NCBI GenBank assembly: GCA_030849075.1
Contig: JASAOO010003517.1
Location: 1 to 64,000 of the forward strand
DNA from: Zelonia costaricensis
Lineage: Eukaryota > Euglenozoa > Kinetoplastea > Trypanosomatida > Trypanosomatidae
DNA length: 64,000 nt
Reading direction: 5' to 3'
In this document: one piece after another, positions 1 to 10,078 of the stretch
Layout of the letters: each line of letters opens with the position of its first letter
Position numbering within the stretch: the stretch's first letter is position 1
The notes under the pieces: model-generated
What the model saw: the letters and a program-made list of their open reading frames with translations, nothing else
The model's database searches: none
Told to the model about the DNA's origin: nothing
Translations under genes and position numbers: made by a program

Positions 1-2508
1 AAACAGCGGGAGGGGGAGGGGGAAGAAGGTGGCGGGTAGGGAAAGAAAAGAAGACGGGACGGCACCTCTGACAGAGGTGGGAGGTGAGAGGGGGGGGCAA
101 GGAAAGGCCAGCGGTGTCTATTGTACTGTCTGACTTGCGCTCCCAGTGCTGTCGCGCGGGTGGGGAAGACTACGCGAAAAAAAAAAGGGGGACGGAACGG
201 CGAGGTGACGGAGCAGACGCAGTAGAAGCGGCTTTAGGGAGGAGGAGGAGGAGGGGAGGGGGAGGAAACAAGTCCAGCGTGCGGATAGTGGACGTGAGGG
301 GGCTGGAGATGCCTTGAAAGGGAGAGGGGCGACTGGATAGGGGTTTAGGGCTTTGCCCACCCTTGCTCTGCTGCCCCGCCGCGGAAGGGTGCTGCTCCTG
401 TGCTTACCAAGCGTGGCGTGCAACCTGGCTCAACAACCCTTCACGTGGTGGTTGTGTAGTGGGAGGGGAGGGAGACGCACGCACTCGCACGAGTGTGGGA
501 GACGGGAGCAACGAGATAGAACGGGAGGTGCGCGGCGGAGGGGCGGAGAGAGAAGAAGGTAGGGAAGGGGGGATGGGGGGGGCGAAATATGGGTTGCCAG
601 CTGTGCAAGCACCGGTGGAGGCGCCAGGCAGAAGAGGAAAACGGGAAGGGGGGCGTGGAAGGGGAAGGGAGGGGGGCCGCAGCGGTCGAGCGGGATGAGA
701 GAGGCGCCGGGAAGACCAAAGTCGCGCGCGATCCAGCGTGGAGGGCGAAGGGGGGCCAGCAAGTGAGAGGTGAGAGCAGACACCTGGGAAGTGACCGGGG
801 CGCACACGCACGCGCACACACACACACACACACACACGTGAGCTGAAATCGCTAAGTGCGGAGATAGAGAAGGGGGTGGGCGGTTATACCTGCACCAGTG
901 GCAAGAAGGGGAAATAAGTGGCGAAGGGGGAAGGACGCTGACGCGGCAGTGTCGTCCTGAGGTGGGTGGTCAAGACAAAGGGTCAAGACGGGGGGCGAGG
1001 GGGGGGGGGGCGGGTGCGACGGACAAAAGTCGGAGAGGAGATACGGTGTACTGTGATGAAAGAAAAAAAGGAAGAGGAGAAGCAAGGAGAAGCGAACACG
1101 CGAAGGGGGACAAACGCGGGGAGGAAGTGCGAGAACGCAGAGACAAAAGAGAAGAACGTGTAAGCGACAGAGAACACAAACCAACAAACCAGAAAAAAAA
1201 AAGGGAAAACAAAACACGCGAGAAAGAGACTGGGGTAAGAGGCGTAGTGGCGTAAAGTGGGGAGTGAGTGAGGGAGGGAGGGGGGAGAAGAAGAAGATCA
1301 AGAGGAAGTGCGAGAATCGTGTTTACAGTGTCGTGGGTGCAGATACGCCGAAAGTGCGAAGAAGTGGAGAAGATCGTTTTTCTTCTTTTCTTTTTCCCTT
1401 TGTTGTTTGTTTGTTTGTGTGTTTGAACCGGTAAATGACGTGGAAGATGTGCGCGCGAGACAGGCGGTGGACAAGGAGGAGGAGGAGGAGGGGAGGGGGA
1501 GCGAAGAGGCGATGGCGTGAAAGAGAAGAAAAGGGGAGAGAAGGCAACACGGCAAGATGGAAAGAGGGAGTGTTGCGCTGAGCGGAGACGAAAGAGGACG
1601 GAGCAAGGGGGGCAGGAAGTGAGGCAGTCGCGCACAAACAGACACGCTCACACTCACACACGTTCACGGTGGAGTTGTTCAACCGCTCTCCGCCACCGTT
1701 CACCTTGCGGCGGCAAGTCCTCCAGCTCTGAGCTCTGAAGTCCTCTCAAGAACTCCACGTCTCTCTCGTTGGCGTCCACAGGTGTGCCTTTTTCTTTTCC
1801 CCTTGCCGGCTGGGTGGCCAGTGTGTGTGTGTGTGTGAGTGTGTGTGTGCGCGCGCCTTCTCTCCTGTGCGTAAGTGATGCAGAGGTGATGTGTTGCCTT
1901 GCTCGGCTGCTCTTGCGGCTGTCCTGGCGTGTGTCTCCGGGGGGGCACGTGGTTGGTTGTGCGCGAGAGCAGCACAGTGTGCGCCTGTGTATGTGTGTGT
2001 GTGAGAGAGAGGAGGGGGGAGTGAGACCGTTGGTGATGGGAAGGGGGGAGGGGGGACGGGGGGAAGAGGATGGTATACTGCGGAGGCTGCGAGAAGACAA
2101 GAATCGAAAAGAGAAACAAGCAAGGTGGAAGGGGGAAAACAAGTGATCAAGAGACGAAAGCGTGTAAGAGCGTGTAGTAGCGTGTAGTGTCGTAGAAGTA
2201 GCGTAGAAGGAGTAGTGGTAGATGGCGTAGAGCGTTTGGAAAAGGAGGTGCCGGATTGCAGGAATACGAAGCCAGCACCTGTGGAATTCAGAAGAGACAA
2301 ACACGAACAAAAAAAGAAAGGGAAGAGAGAGCGAGCGAGAGAGCGAGAAGGGCGAAGTGGTCCCAAAAGAGCCGGCGTGAAGGGGGCTCGTGTGTTGGAC
2401 GGCGGAGAGATGGTGAGGGGGCCGAAAGATCGTGCGTGTGTGCGCGCGCGTGAGTGCGACAAGGCGCCGAAGGGGGGAAGGGATGGTGCGAAGTGCCGGT
2501 GAAGCCAA

Positions 2509-2545
<37 letters not shown>

Positions 2546-5042
2546 TGTGTGTGCTGGCCCAGTCGCGGAAAGCTGAGATTTGTAGAAGAGCACAGGAGCG
2601 AGGATCGACGGTGCGGCACTGACGAGTGCTTCCTTTAGACGCCCACGGGAAAGGAAAGGGGAAGCACCGATGGCGTGAGGGGGGAGGAGGGCGAAGCACA
2701 GAGACGCGGTGGAGTCGTCGGGTGGGGGGTGCAGAGAGGAGTGAGGGCGCAGTGTACACGCACCGACACACACACACGCAGAGAGACGCGCACTGAACGG
2801 GGAGTGAGTGTGAGGAGGGATGGCAACGGTGGGGGAGGGGGGGAAGAGGGGAAACACACAAAAGAAATCTGAGGCACAGGGAAGCGAACAAACACAAGAA
2901 AAGAGACGTGAGGGGAAGAGGGCGAGGGGGGGGGCTCAGACAGACACGTCGAGGGGGGAAGGACGGAGTCAAGTGCAGATGGATTTGAAGCGCACGCTTG
3001 CGATGGAGTTCTGTTCGGGGGGAGGGGGGCACCCTGCAGCGACGGGTCGAGTTGCACAAGAGGAAGGGGGAGGTGGGGTTGAGGTAGAGCGAGGAATACG
3101 GCCGCAGAAACGGTGTAAAGAAGAGAGAGCGAGAGGCAGCGGCAAATTCGGAGGGCGCGTGTGATGATGGGCGCGAGTTTGACGGAGTGAGACGAGTGAC
3201 GAGGGTGCAGAGGTGGATCAAGGCGGGGCAGGTAGTTCTATCGTCGCTAGAGGGCCACACGTCATCGGAAGGGTGCTCGGCAAGACGGCGACTGCGAGTG
3301 TGGCACTGAGCCGAGCATGGCGTGCACGTCGAATCGTGAGCACAAAGACACACGCAGTGCGGCCGCAAGCGGGGGCAGTAGCTGGCGCAGTTGGACCCGG
3401 TAGGATGCAGGACAAAAGAGGGGGCAGTCCATATGTGCGTGCTGCGCGCGAAGGGAAGTACAATGGACGCAGGCGGCACCTTGGGAACGGCAGCGTCACA
3501 CACACTCACACACACACACACACGAAGCCGCCTCCTTCCACCTGTTGTGCCTCCGCCTAATCCCGTTTTACCCTCTGCGCATTCGCGTAGAGACCGCTGC
3601 CCAGCTTCTTGGTACCCACATGCGTGGAGGGGGTGGGGGTAGAAGAGCACCTCTTCAGCTTTGCGTGTGCACGCCCGCTTCTTTCCGTGTCGCCTTTTCT
3701 TTGTTTTCTTTTCGCTGTGCCATGCCGTGCACACTGCGCCGTACAGTCGGCCAACGACTCTCACCACCCAGCGATCGGGAAGTTGCTCGCCACTGGAAGT
3801 CCGACCGCACGCACGCACACACACACACACAAGCACCCAACCTTCCCCGCAGGCAAATCAAGGGGGTAAAGGAAACAACGTGTAGAGACGGACTAGTTAC
3901 AAGACGGCGTGAACGGGCGCGTTGCTCCTCCGCTTCCTTTTTTTCCTGTTTGCTCAGACTTGCCGCGCGCCGTTCTGCCACCACGTCGTCTCGCCGGAAC
4001 TCGCATCAGCACACAGGCCTGGCCTGCCGTGCCCAGTTTGTTCCTCTTGCTTAGAGTTGCATTAGAGATACAGCATCACAGATCCACAAAGGGGTGCGTA
4101 CGCGCCACTGACAAACACACACACACACACACACGAAAAAAAGAGGTGAATGGAGATAGACAAGCCGCCTCGCACGTACAGCTCGTGTGACACCCGGTCA
4201 CAAGACTGCCGGTGTGAAGCACCATCGACTGCACTAGCGGCGCTGCTCCCATTCGTCTGTTGGCTCACACAAACCCCACACACACACACAAACATACAAG
4301 CGCTCGAGTGCACGAGCGCTTCCCAGGGCACAAGGTATACTCGAAGCAACACCAGCGCGCATCTCCTACCTCTCTATATCTCTCTCTTGTGATTCTTCTG
4401 TACATGCGCGCACCCCTCATCGACTCGGCGGCGGCGAGCCAACACGCAACATGCGTCCCTGCCTCTCTCCCCGCCCCTCCACTCCCACCACCGATTCCGC
4501 GCGCGCCTCGGACCGTCTTTCCTCGAGAAGGCAGGAGCTCTATGGGCCTCTGCCCTGGCCGACTCCACACGCAGCTGCACGCGCGACGCAAAGGGGGGGA
4601 GAGGAGAGGGTGGAGGGGGTGGCGGGGTGAGCGGGAGACTGGGGACGGGAAAAGGGAGACAAGGAAAGCCGCCGGCGGCGCTGCTGGCTCGGCTGCCGTC
4701 CCAAAAAGATGAAGAGGCGGATGCGTCAACGTGAACGCAGAGGGGAAATCGAAGAAGAGGTTTGCGGCTCTGCTCGAGGCAGAGTGCACTGGCGTGTGCT
4801 CGCAAGGGTGAACACACCATTGTCCCCCCCCCTCACACCCGCGAGGGAGGGGAGAGATGAAGAGGAGTGTGAGTGGGGGTGCACCAGCTGCAGTTCACCA
4901 CTTAATGGTGCAGCCAACACCGCCTCCGCTACTTCAGCTCGCACGGCTCGACAGTCACACACCGCTGCTGCCTCCCCTCCTCCCCCACCCTTCCCTCCAC
5001 AGAACAGGAGCCGTCGACCGGTGAGGGCTCTCTCTCTCCGGC
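1..5042. other. Gene-free spacer downstream of CCT1
   Basis: I see no credible gene here. The + strand is purine-rich with many G runs, so the RNA-sense strand is pyrimidine-rich. It holds dinucleotide tracts at 815-837 (CA), 1821-1849 (GT), 2511-2544 (GT, about 17 units), 3497-3523, 3807-3832 and 4115-4134 (CA). Long open frames here, such as 1746-3836 on the minus strand, translate to Thr-His, Cys-Val, Ser-Pro and Arg-rich strings and come from the repeats. The CCT1 3' UTR must start at 5042 and run leftward; its end cannot be placed by eye. The next gene downstream lies outside the window. Confidence 0.7.
2511..2544 (+). repeat. (GT)17 dinucleotide tract
   Basis: A pure GT run followed by CTGTGTGTG, in the spacer downstream of CCT1. 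Confidence 0.9.
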
Positions 5043-6683
5043 TTACCGCTGCTGGTCCTCCTCGTCGGGGTTCAGGCGCACGCAGTCGTCGATGCGTAGC
5101 ACCGTCACGGCCGCTTCAGTGGCGAACTGCAGCGACTTGATCTTGCTTGGCTTCGGCTCCAGCACGCCGGCCTTGACGTTGTTGCGCAGCGTGCCGTTGT
5201 GCAGGTCGAGCCCCGTGAAGCGCGCCTCCGTCTGCTGCCCGCTGCTCTGCGCCAGCGTGTGCTCGACGCGGAGCTTGGCGACGAGGTCGGTCGCGTCCAG
5301 CGCAGCGTTGAGGGCCAGCACCTTGGGAATCACGAGCAGTGCCTCCGCGTACTCGGCCACCGCCAGCTGCTCGCGCGAGCTCAGCGTGCGGGCGAAGTTG
5401 TCGAGGTACACCGACACCGCCGCCTCAACCGAGCCGCCGCCGGCCACGACGGAGCTGGCGTCGCAGGTGCGGGCCACGGCCCACAGGGCGTCGTTCAAGG
5501 CGCGCTCCATCTCCTCCAGCATAAAGTAGTTGGCGCCGCGGCACACGATGGTGGCGCAGACGGCGTTCGACGTGCCGGCGATGACAATGCAGTCGTCGTC
5601 GCCAATGTGCTCCTCGTACACCTTCTCGGCACGGCCGAGCCACTTCGAATCAAAAATCTCCTCGCCCTCGAGGTCGGACATGGTGTGCACGACCTGCGCC
5701 CCCGTCGTCTTGGCGATGCGGCGGATGTCGTCCTTCTTGACTCGGCGCACGCCGAGCACGTTGTTGTCGACCATGTACTTCATCATGCTATCCTCGATGC
5801 CCCACGTCGTCATGATCACGTTAGCGCCGGCGGCGATCATCTTCTGGATGCGCTCCTTGGTGATGTCGAGCTCGCGCTGGCGAATCGCCTCCGCCTTGGA
5901 TGGGTCCGTGATGGTGATGTTGATACCCAGCTTCATCTTCACGGCGCGCAGGTCGAAGTCGATGAGGGCAATCTTCGCGTCCTTGACGGAGGTCGGCATG
6001 CCTTGTGCGGCGCGGGAGAGATTCATGGCGAAGCCCTGCACCAGCCGCGACTCGTGCAGGCTCTTGCCGTGCTGCAGGAGAATGGAGACAGCCTTGCGCG
6101 GGTACACGACGTCGCCGAAGTCGTTCACCGTCTTGACCGACATGATCGCGTCCACGACGATCTTCGCAAAGAGCTCCGCGTCGTTGTTGAGGATCTTGCT
6201 CGACATGGACGTCCGCGCCACGTTCAGCAGCACGTCCTTGCCCAGGCTGTCGACGGAGCAGCCGAGGTTCTGGTTCAGGTAGCGCAGTGCCTCGCGCATG
6301 GCCAGCTTGTAGCCGGCGATGATGCTCGTCGCGTGGATGCCCTGCGTCACGAGGTCCTGCGCACGCTTGAGCAGCTCCGCCGCGAGAATCACGACCGACG
6401 TCGTGCCGTCGCCGATTTCCTTGTCCTGCAGCTGCGCCAGGTCAACGAGCAGGCGCGCGGCCGGGTGCTCGACGTCGAGGCTCTTCAAGATGGTGGCGCC
6501 GTCGTTAGTGACGACGACGTCGCCGATGTCATCCACGAGCATCTTGTCCAGCCCGATCGGGCCGAGCGAGGACTTCACGACATTCGCCACGGCCAGGGCG
6601 GCGGTCACGTTCTCGCGGCGCACGGCGATGCCGCTGGTGCGCGTGCCGTTGATGCCGAGGGCTGCCTTCTGCTTGGGCTGCAT
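5043..6683 (-). CDS. CCT1: T-complex protein 1 subunit alpha (CCT1 chaperonin subunit)
   Basis: This encodes a 546-residue subunit of the cytosolic group II chaperonin CCT/TRiC, the double-ring ATPase that folds actin, tubulin and other substrates. Its length is normal for the family. Visible landmarks are an N-terminal equatorial segment SSLGPIGLDKML (38-49), NDGATIL (60-66), the nucleotide-binding GDGTT (91-95), the conserved aspartate in ALNDAL (near residue 398) and the GGG turn at 415-417. The C-terminal helix ends with the typical ILRID-like string (VLRIDD, 528-533). The ATG at 6683 gives a full-length N terminus, and the stop is TAA. A splice acceptor candidate at 6826-6827 would leave a 5' UTR of about 142 nt. 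The assignment to alpha rests on the whole-protein reading, especially the N terminus; the other seven subunits are less similar. CCT in trypanosomatids is expected to be constitutively expressed. Confidence 0.96.
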   Translation of the reverse strand: MQPKQKAALGINGTRTSGIAVRRENVTAALAVANVVKSSLGPIGLDKMLVDDIGDVVVTNDGATILKSLDVEHPAARLLVDLAQLQDKEIGDGTTSVVILAAELLKRAQDLVTQGIHATSIIAGYKLAMREALRYLNQNLGCSVDSLGKDVLLNVARTSMSSKILNNDAELFAKIVVDAIMSVKTVNDFGDVVYPRKAVSILLQHGKSLHESRLVQGFAMNLSRAAQGMPTSVKDAKIALIDFDLRAVKMKLGINITITDPSKAEAIRQRELDITKERIQKMIAAGANVIMTTWGIEDSMMKYMVDNNVLGVRRVKKDDIRRIAKTTGAQVVHTMSDLEGEEIFDSKWLGRAEKVYEEHIGDDDCIVIAGTSNAVCATIVCRGANYFMLEEMERALNDALWAVARTCDASSVVAGGGSVEAAVSVYLDNFARTLSSREQLAVAEYAEALLVIPKVLALNAALDATDLVAKLRVEHTLAQSSGQQTEARFTGLDLHNGTLRNNVKAGVLEPKPSKIKSLQFATEAAVTVLRIDDCVRLNPDEEDQQR

Positions 6684-6825
6684 CGTGAAGCGCCGGTTGG
6701 GCTGAAGTGTGCGTGAGTTTTACGACGGCGGCTCCGCGGCGCTGTTGTGCGTCAGTGCAACTGTGCGTGTGTGTGTGTGTGTGTGTGTATTCGTGTGCAA
6801 GCGCCTCTATGAGTGCGTCCTCTGA

Positions 6826-6911
6826 CTAAAGACGGAGGGTGCGGGGGGTGGGGAGCGCGAGGGGGCGGAAGGGGGCGGAAGGGGGGGCCGAGAGGAGGGC
6901 AAGAGAGAGAT
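6826..6911 (-). promoter_or_regulatory. Putative spliced-leader acceptor for CCT1
   Basis: Read on the minus strand, a long C/T-rich stretch (6911 down to about 6829) ends in TTTAG, with the AG at 6827-6826. This is the first convincing AG after the tract and lies about 142 nt from the CCT1 ATG. Other AGs lie closer to the start, so the exact site is uncertain. Confidence 0.5.
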
Positions 6912-7811
6912 TGGGCGGGTGATGACGTATCTAGTAAGAAAGTCTGAACAAGGAACGGGCTGGAAGAAGACGGAGACTCTTGACTGCGTTGTGTGTGTGT
7001 GTGTTCGTTGGTTGATTTTTTTGTTGTTTGTGTGGCGTGTGTTTGGTGGTGCGGGTGCGGTGGATCGGGAGAGCGGCGAGGTGGGAGGCACAACAGAAGA
7101 GAGTGAGCGTGGAGTTCTTTTCAAAGCGCATTCCAAGTGGCGCAGCTGCACGTGGCCGTGGGCGCATCTGAGAAGGGGGAGGGGGAGGCGGAAATCCCGC
7201 CTGACGAGTTCCTTCGTCATGCCACCGCAGCCGCGGGTCGCCTCTTTGCGGTGGAGAGAGTGACGTGGCGGTCGGGGGGGAGGGCACACGGCGGCATCGG
7301 TGCGCGAGTCGCCATGCAATCGGTGTGGTGTTTGCCGCTTCTCTCCCTCGCCTCGCCCCCCCCCTCCCTCCCCTTCAAGCGTGCATCGTTACAGCTTTGT
7401 GCAGTCACCTCTCTCTCCATCTGATACCGCCGCCGTCCATCGGTCAAGATACGTGCATCGACGTTTCTCTTCTTTATTTCGTTTTACTCCTCCACTTCTT
7501 CTTCTTCGCTCGCCCCGCCTCGCATCAACACAGACGGTTCACAGAAGTGCGTGCACGATGAATGATCACCCTTCACGGATGGAGAGGGCGGACGTGCGGG
7601 AGAGAGAAAGAGAGAGAGAGAGAGGAACACTCAAAGCGGGGAAGAGGAGGGGCCGCGGGAACGGGGCGACCCATCAATGCGGTCCCCAGGGGAAGGACCC
7701 CGGCGACGACAAGGAGAGCGTGTTGTGCGCAAGAACAAAAAGGCAAAATAAAAGAAAGGGGAAAGGAACGACAAGACAAGAAGAACACACGGAAACGGTC
7801 GCACGACAGAT

Positions 7812-7843
<32 letters not shown>

Positions 7844-9121
7844 AGAAAGAGGTAGAGGAGTCGTCGAAATAGAGCCAATTAACAGAGAGGGAGGAGAGAA
7901 ACAAGTCAGCGGTACCTGACATGCACGCACGCACACCCGCACATCAACGCACACGACAGCAGACATCGAGGATCATCAGGCGGGGGAGAAGAAGCAAAAA
8001 GTTGGTTAGGGCGTTCGTTTTCGGAGGAGAGTTTGTGCAAAATCGAGGAGACACAGAGTTCGGAGTTCTGCGTGCAAGCGTGGGCGTGGGTCTGCCTGTC
8101 TGTCCGTCTGCGGGTGTGAGTCTGTCTGCGTGCGTGTGTTGTTGTTGTTGCTTTACTGACCGGTGCAGGCTTGTGTAGTTTTGAGATTGACCGCGTGGCG
8201 GCGGTCTTATGCCGCCGTCATTAGCGCCCGCCTCCGCCTCTTCTCCTGAGGCGGCCCTCCGGTCAGTCCCCCTCACCCTCTCACCCACCTCGCCCTCCAC
8301 CGCCTTCCACTCTGCAGGCGCCTCGCAGGAAGCCGTCATGCCGCGCTGTCAACGCGCGTTGCAGGGGTGGCAGCCCGCGCGCACAGGCGAGCCAGCTTAC
8401 GCCAGAAAAGGGCGGAGCGGTGCGTCGGGAGCATCGCCAGGTACGCCGCGAGGCGGGAGCCACACACCAGCCACCCGCCGGCACCTGGCGTGATGCATCC
8501 GCTGGTGAAATGCCAGAGCAAGCGAGCGCTTCACCACGCAGGCACGCCACGAGGAGAGGGCGAAGGAAGGGAAAGGGGGGGAGGCCACGCAGGAGATGAA
8601 GGGGGGAGGCGACTTCAGCGCGAGCGGGCGACAGGGACACACGAAAAACGACAAGATAACGTGAAGCGAGGAGGGAGATAGGGGGAAGGGAGGGGAGGGG
8701 CGTGGGCCGATGCGTTTCCTTTTTGTTGTTGTTCTGTGATGGAAAGGAAGAAGAGAAAGAAGGTGAGGCCCCCCGAGGGGGCGGGGGGCGGGGGATGCTG
8801 TGCGCTTGTGAGGGGAGGGACGCAGACAAAGGGGGTTGCGGGGCGGCGGGCTTGGCTGTGCACGAGTACGGGGGAGGGGGGCACACGCACACACACACAC
8901 ACACACACACACGGGTGCGCACACACAAAGAAAGAGAAAGAGAGAAAAAGCAAAGGCACAATCGCCGCACACGTGTGTGTGTGTGTGCCATGGCCTCCAC
9001 ACAAACAAAAGAAAAACGAAACGAAATGCGCACGAGGCAGTGTGCACGCTGACGCCCCTTTTTTCTGTTGCTCTTCTGCGAGTGTGCTTGTGTGTGTGAG
9101 TGTCTGTGGGAAGGGATGGGC
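6912..9121. other. Spacer between CCT1 and the deaminase gene
   Basis: I see no gene in this spacer. It should hold the deaminase 3' UTR (leftward from 9121) and the upstream region of CCT1. It contains CA tracts at 7813-7841 and 8888-8912, and a CACACGTGTGTG palindrome-like run near 8970-8986. A compositionally balanced patch at about 8200-8560 lacks the purine bias of its surroundings but has no open frame of coding character. A (GT)n tract at 6767-6788 lies inside the probable CCT1 5' UTR. Confidence 0.65.
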
Positions 9122-9961
9122 CTACAGGTGCGACGGCGCGCGGCGCATGTTCTTCTGCCGGTCCTCGAGCGCCTTCTCCGTGCTGCGCAGCGCCTTGAAG
9201 TAGCGCACCGTGCGGACCTTCAACTCCACCGTGGCGTCCTCGTCGAGGCAGAGCACCGCAGCAGGGTGCATCTGCAGCATCGTCGCCGTGCACATGTGCG
9301 TCACGCCGCCCTCCACGCAGCGCGCCACGGCGAGCGCCTTGCCCGTGCCCGTGGCGATCATGAGAACCACCTTCGCCTCCATAATCGTGCGCAGCCCCAC
9401 CGTCAGCGCCATCGTCGGCACCCGCGAGACGTCATTGTTGAAGAAGCGGGCGTTGCTCTCGATTGTCTCGGCGTTGAGGCTCTTGACGCGGGTGCGGCTG
9501 AACAGGCTGCTCCCGGGCTCGTTGAAGGCGATGTGGCCATCCGTGCCGATGCCGGCCAGGAAGAGGTGGATGCCACCGGCGGCCTGGATCTTCTCCTCGT
9601 ACTGGCGGCACTCCTCGATCAGGTCCGGTGCGTTGCCGTTCAGGATGTGGCGGTTCTGCTCCGGGATGTCAACGTAGTCAAAGAAGTTGTGCTTCATGAA
9701 GTAGTGGTAGCTTTCCGGGTGGTCGGCAGGCAGGCCTACGTACTCGTCCATGTTGAACGTGATCACATGCTTGAAGGAGACGCGGCCCTCGCGGTAGGCG
9801 ATGATCAGCTTCTGGTACGTGCACAGCGGCGTGCCGCCCGTTGGGAGGCCCAGCACAAACGGACGGTCCGCTGTTGGCTTGAAGTCGTTGATGGACCTGA
9901 TGACGTACTCGGACGTGTAGTCCGCGACTTTGTCGGCGTTGGCGGAGATCACGATCCGCAT
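9122..9961 (-). CDS. Glucosamine-6-phosphate deaminase (isomerase), probably glycosomal
   Basis: This 279-residue NagB/GNPDA-family enzyme converts glucosamine-6-phosphate to fructose-6-phosphate and ammonia, letting amino sugars feed glycolysis. Residue numbering runs in register with E. coli NagB: phosphate loop LPTGGTP at 39-45, catalytic D72 (NMDEY), D141 and H143 in GTDGH, E148 in NEPG, plus R172 and K208. All key residues are present. The C terminus extends about 13 residues past the bacterial enzyme and ends in Ser-His-Leu, which fits the PTS1 peroxisomal/glycosomal signal. Targeting of the Leishmania enzyme to glycosomes is, as I recall, established in L. major. The start is the ATG at 9961. 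A strong acceptor at 10053-10054 leaves a 91-nt, very C-rich 5' UTR. The stop is TAG. Confidence 0.96.
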   Translation of the reverse strand: MRIVISANADKVADYTSEYVIRSINDFKPTADRPFVLGLPTGGTPLCTYQKLIIAYREGRVSFKHVITFNMDEYVGLPADHPESYHYFMKHNFFDYVDIPEQNRHILNGNAPDLIEECRQYEEKIQAAGGIHLFLAGIGTDGHIAFNEPGSSLFSRTRVKSLNAETIESNARFFNNDVSRVPTMALTVGLRTIMEAKVVLMIATGTGKALAVARCVEGGVTHMCTATMLQMHPAAVLCLDEDATVELKVRTVRYFKALRSTEKALEDRQKNMRRAPSHL

Positions 9962-9974
9962 GCTGACGGGGGGA

Positions 9975-10033
9975 GAAAATGGGGTGGGAGGTGAGGGGTG
10001 TTGGGAGGGGGAGGGGGAGGGGGAGGGAGGAGT
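9975..10033 (+). repeat. G-rich (GGGGGA)n-like tract in the deaminase leader
   Basis: The + strand reads as G runs of 4-5 separated by single A or T, densest at about 10009-10030. The transcript strand is correspondingly C-rich. The tract lies wholly between the predicted splice acceptor and the ATG, so the mature leader should be almost pure pyrimidine. Confidence 0.75.
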
Positions 10034-10052
10034 CTACGAAGCGCGTGCCCAG

Positions 10053-10078
10053 CTGAAGAAACAAAGACGGCTAAGAGG
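10053..10078 (-). promoter_or_regulatory. Putative spliced-leader acceptor for the deaminase gene
   Basis: On the minus strand the sequence CGTCTTTGTTTCTTCAG ends at 10053. This is a textbook pyrimidine tract with AG, 91 nt before the ATG. A second long pyrimidine block (about 10035 to 9967) follows it and ends in an AG at 9964-9963, which would leave only one untranslated nucleotide. The distal site is therefore preferred. Confidence 0.7.

Noticed and set aside
1746..3836. 696-codon open frame on the minus strand
   Set aside because: The translation is dominated by Thr-His runs, Cys-Val runs and Ser/Pro/Arg, as expected from CA tracts and C/T-rich DNA. It has no domain and no coding-like codon pattern.
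5199..6716. 505-codon + strand frame opposite CCT1
   Set aside because: Shadow of the CCT1 coding strand; high GC at third positions keeps the antisense frame open. The His/Arg/Ala/Val-rich product has no domain.
8200..8560. Possible SIDER-type retroposon fragment
   Set aside because: The balanced composition is suggestive, but I could not match it to a consensus or to another copy in the window with confidence.
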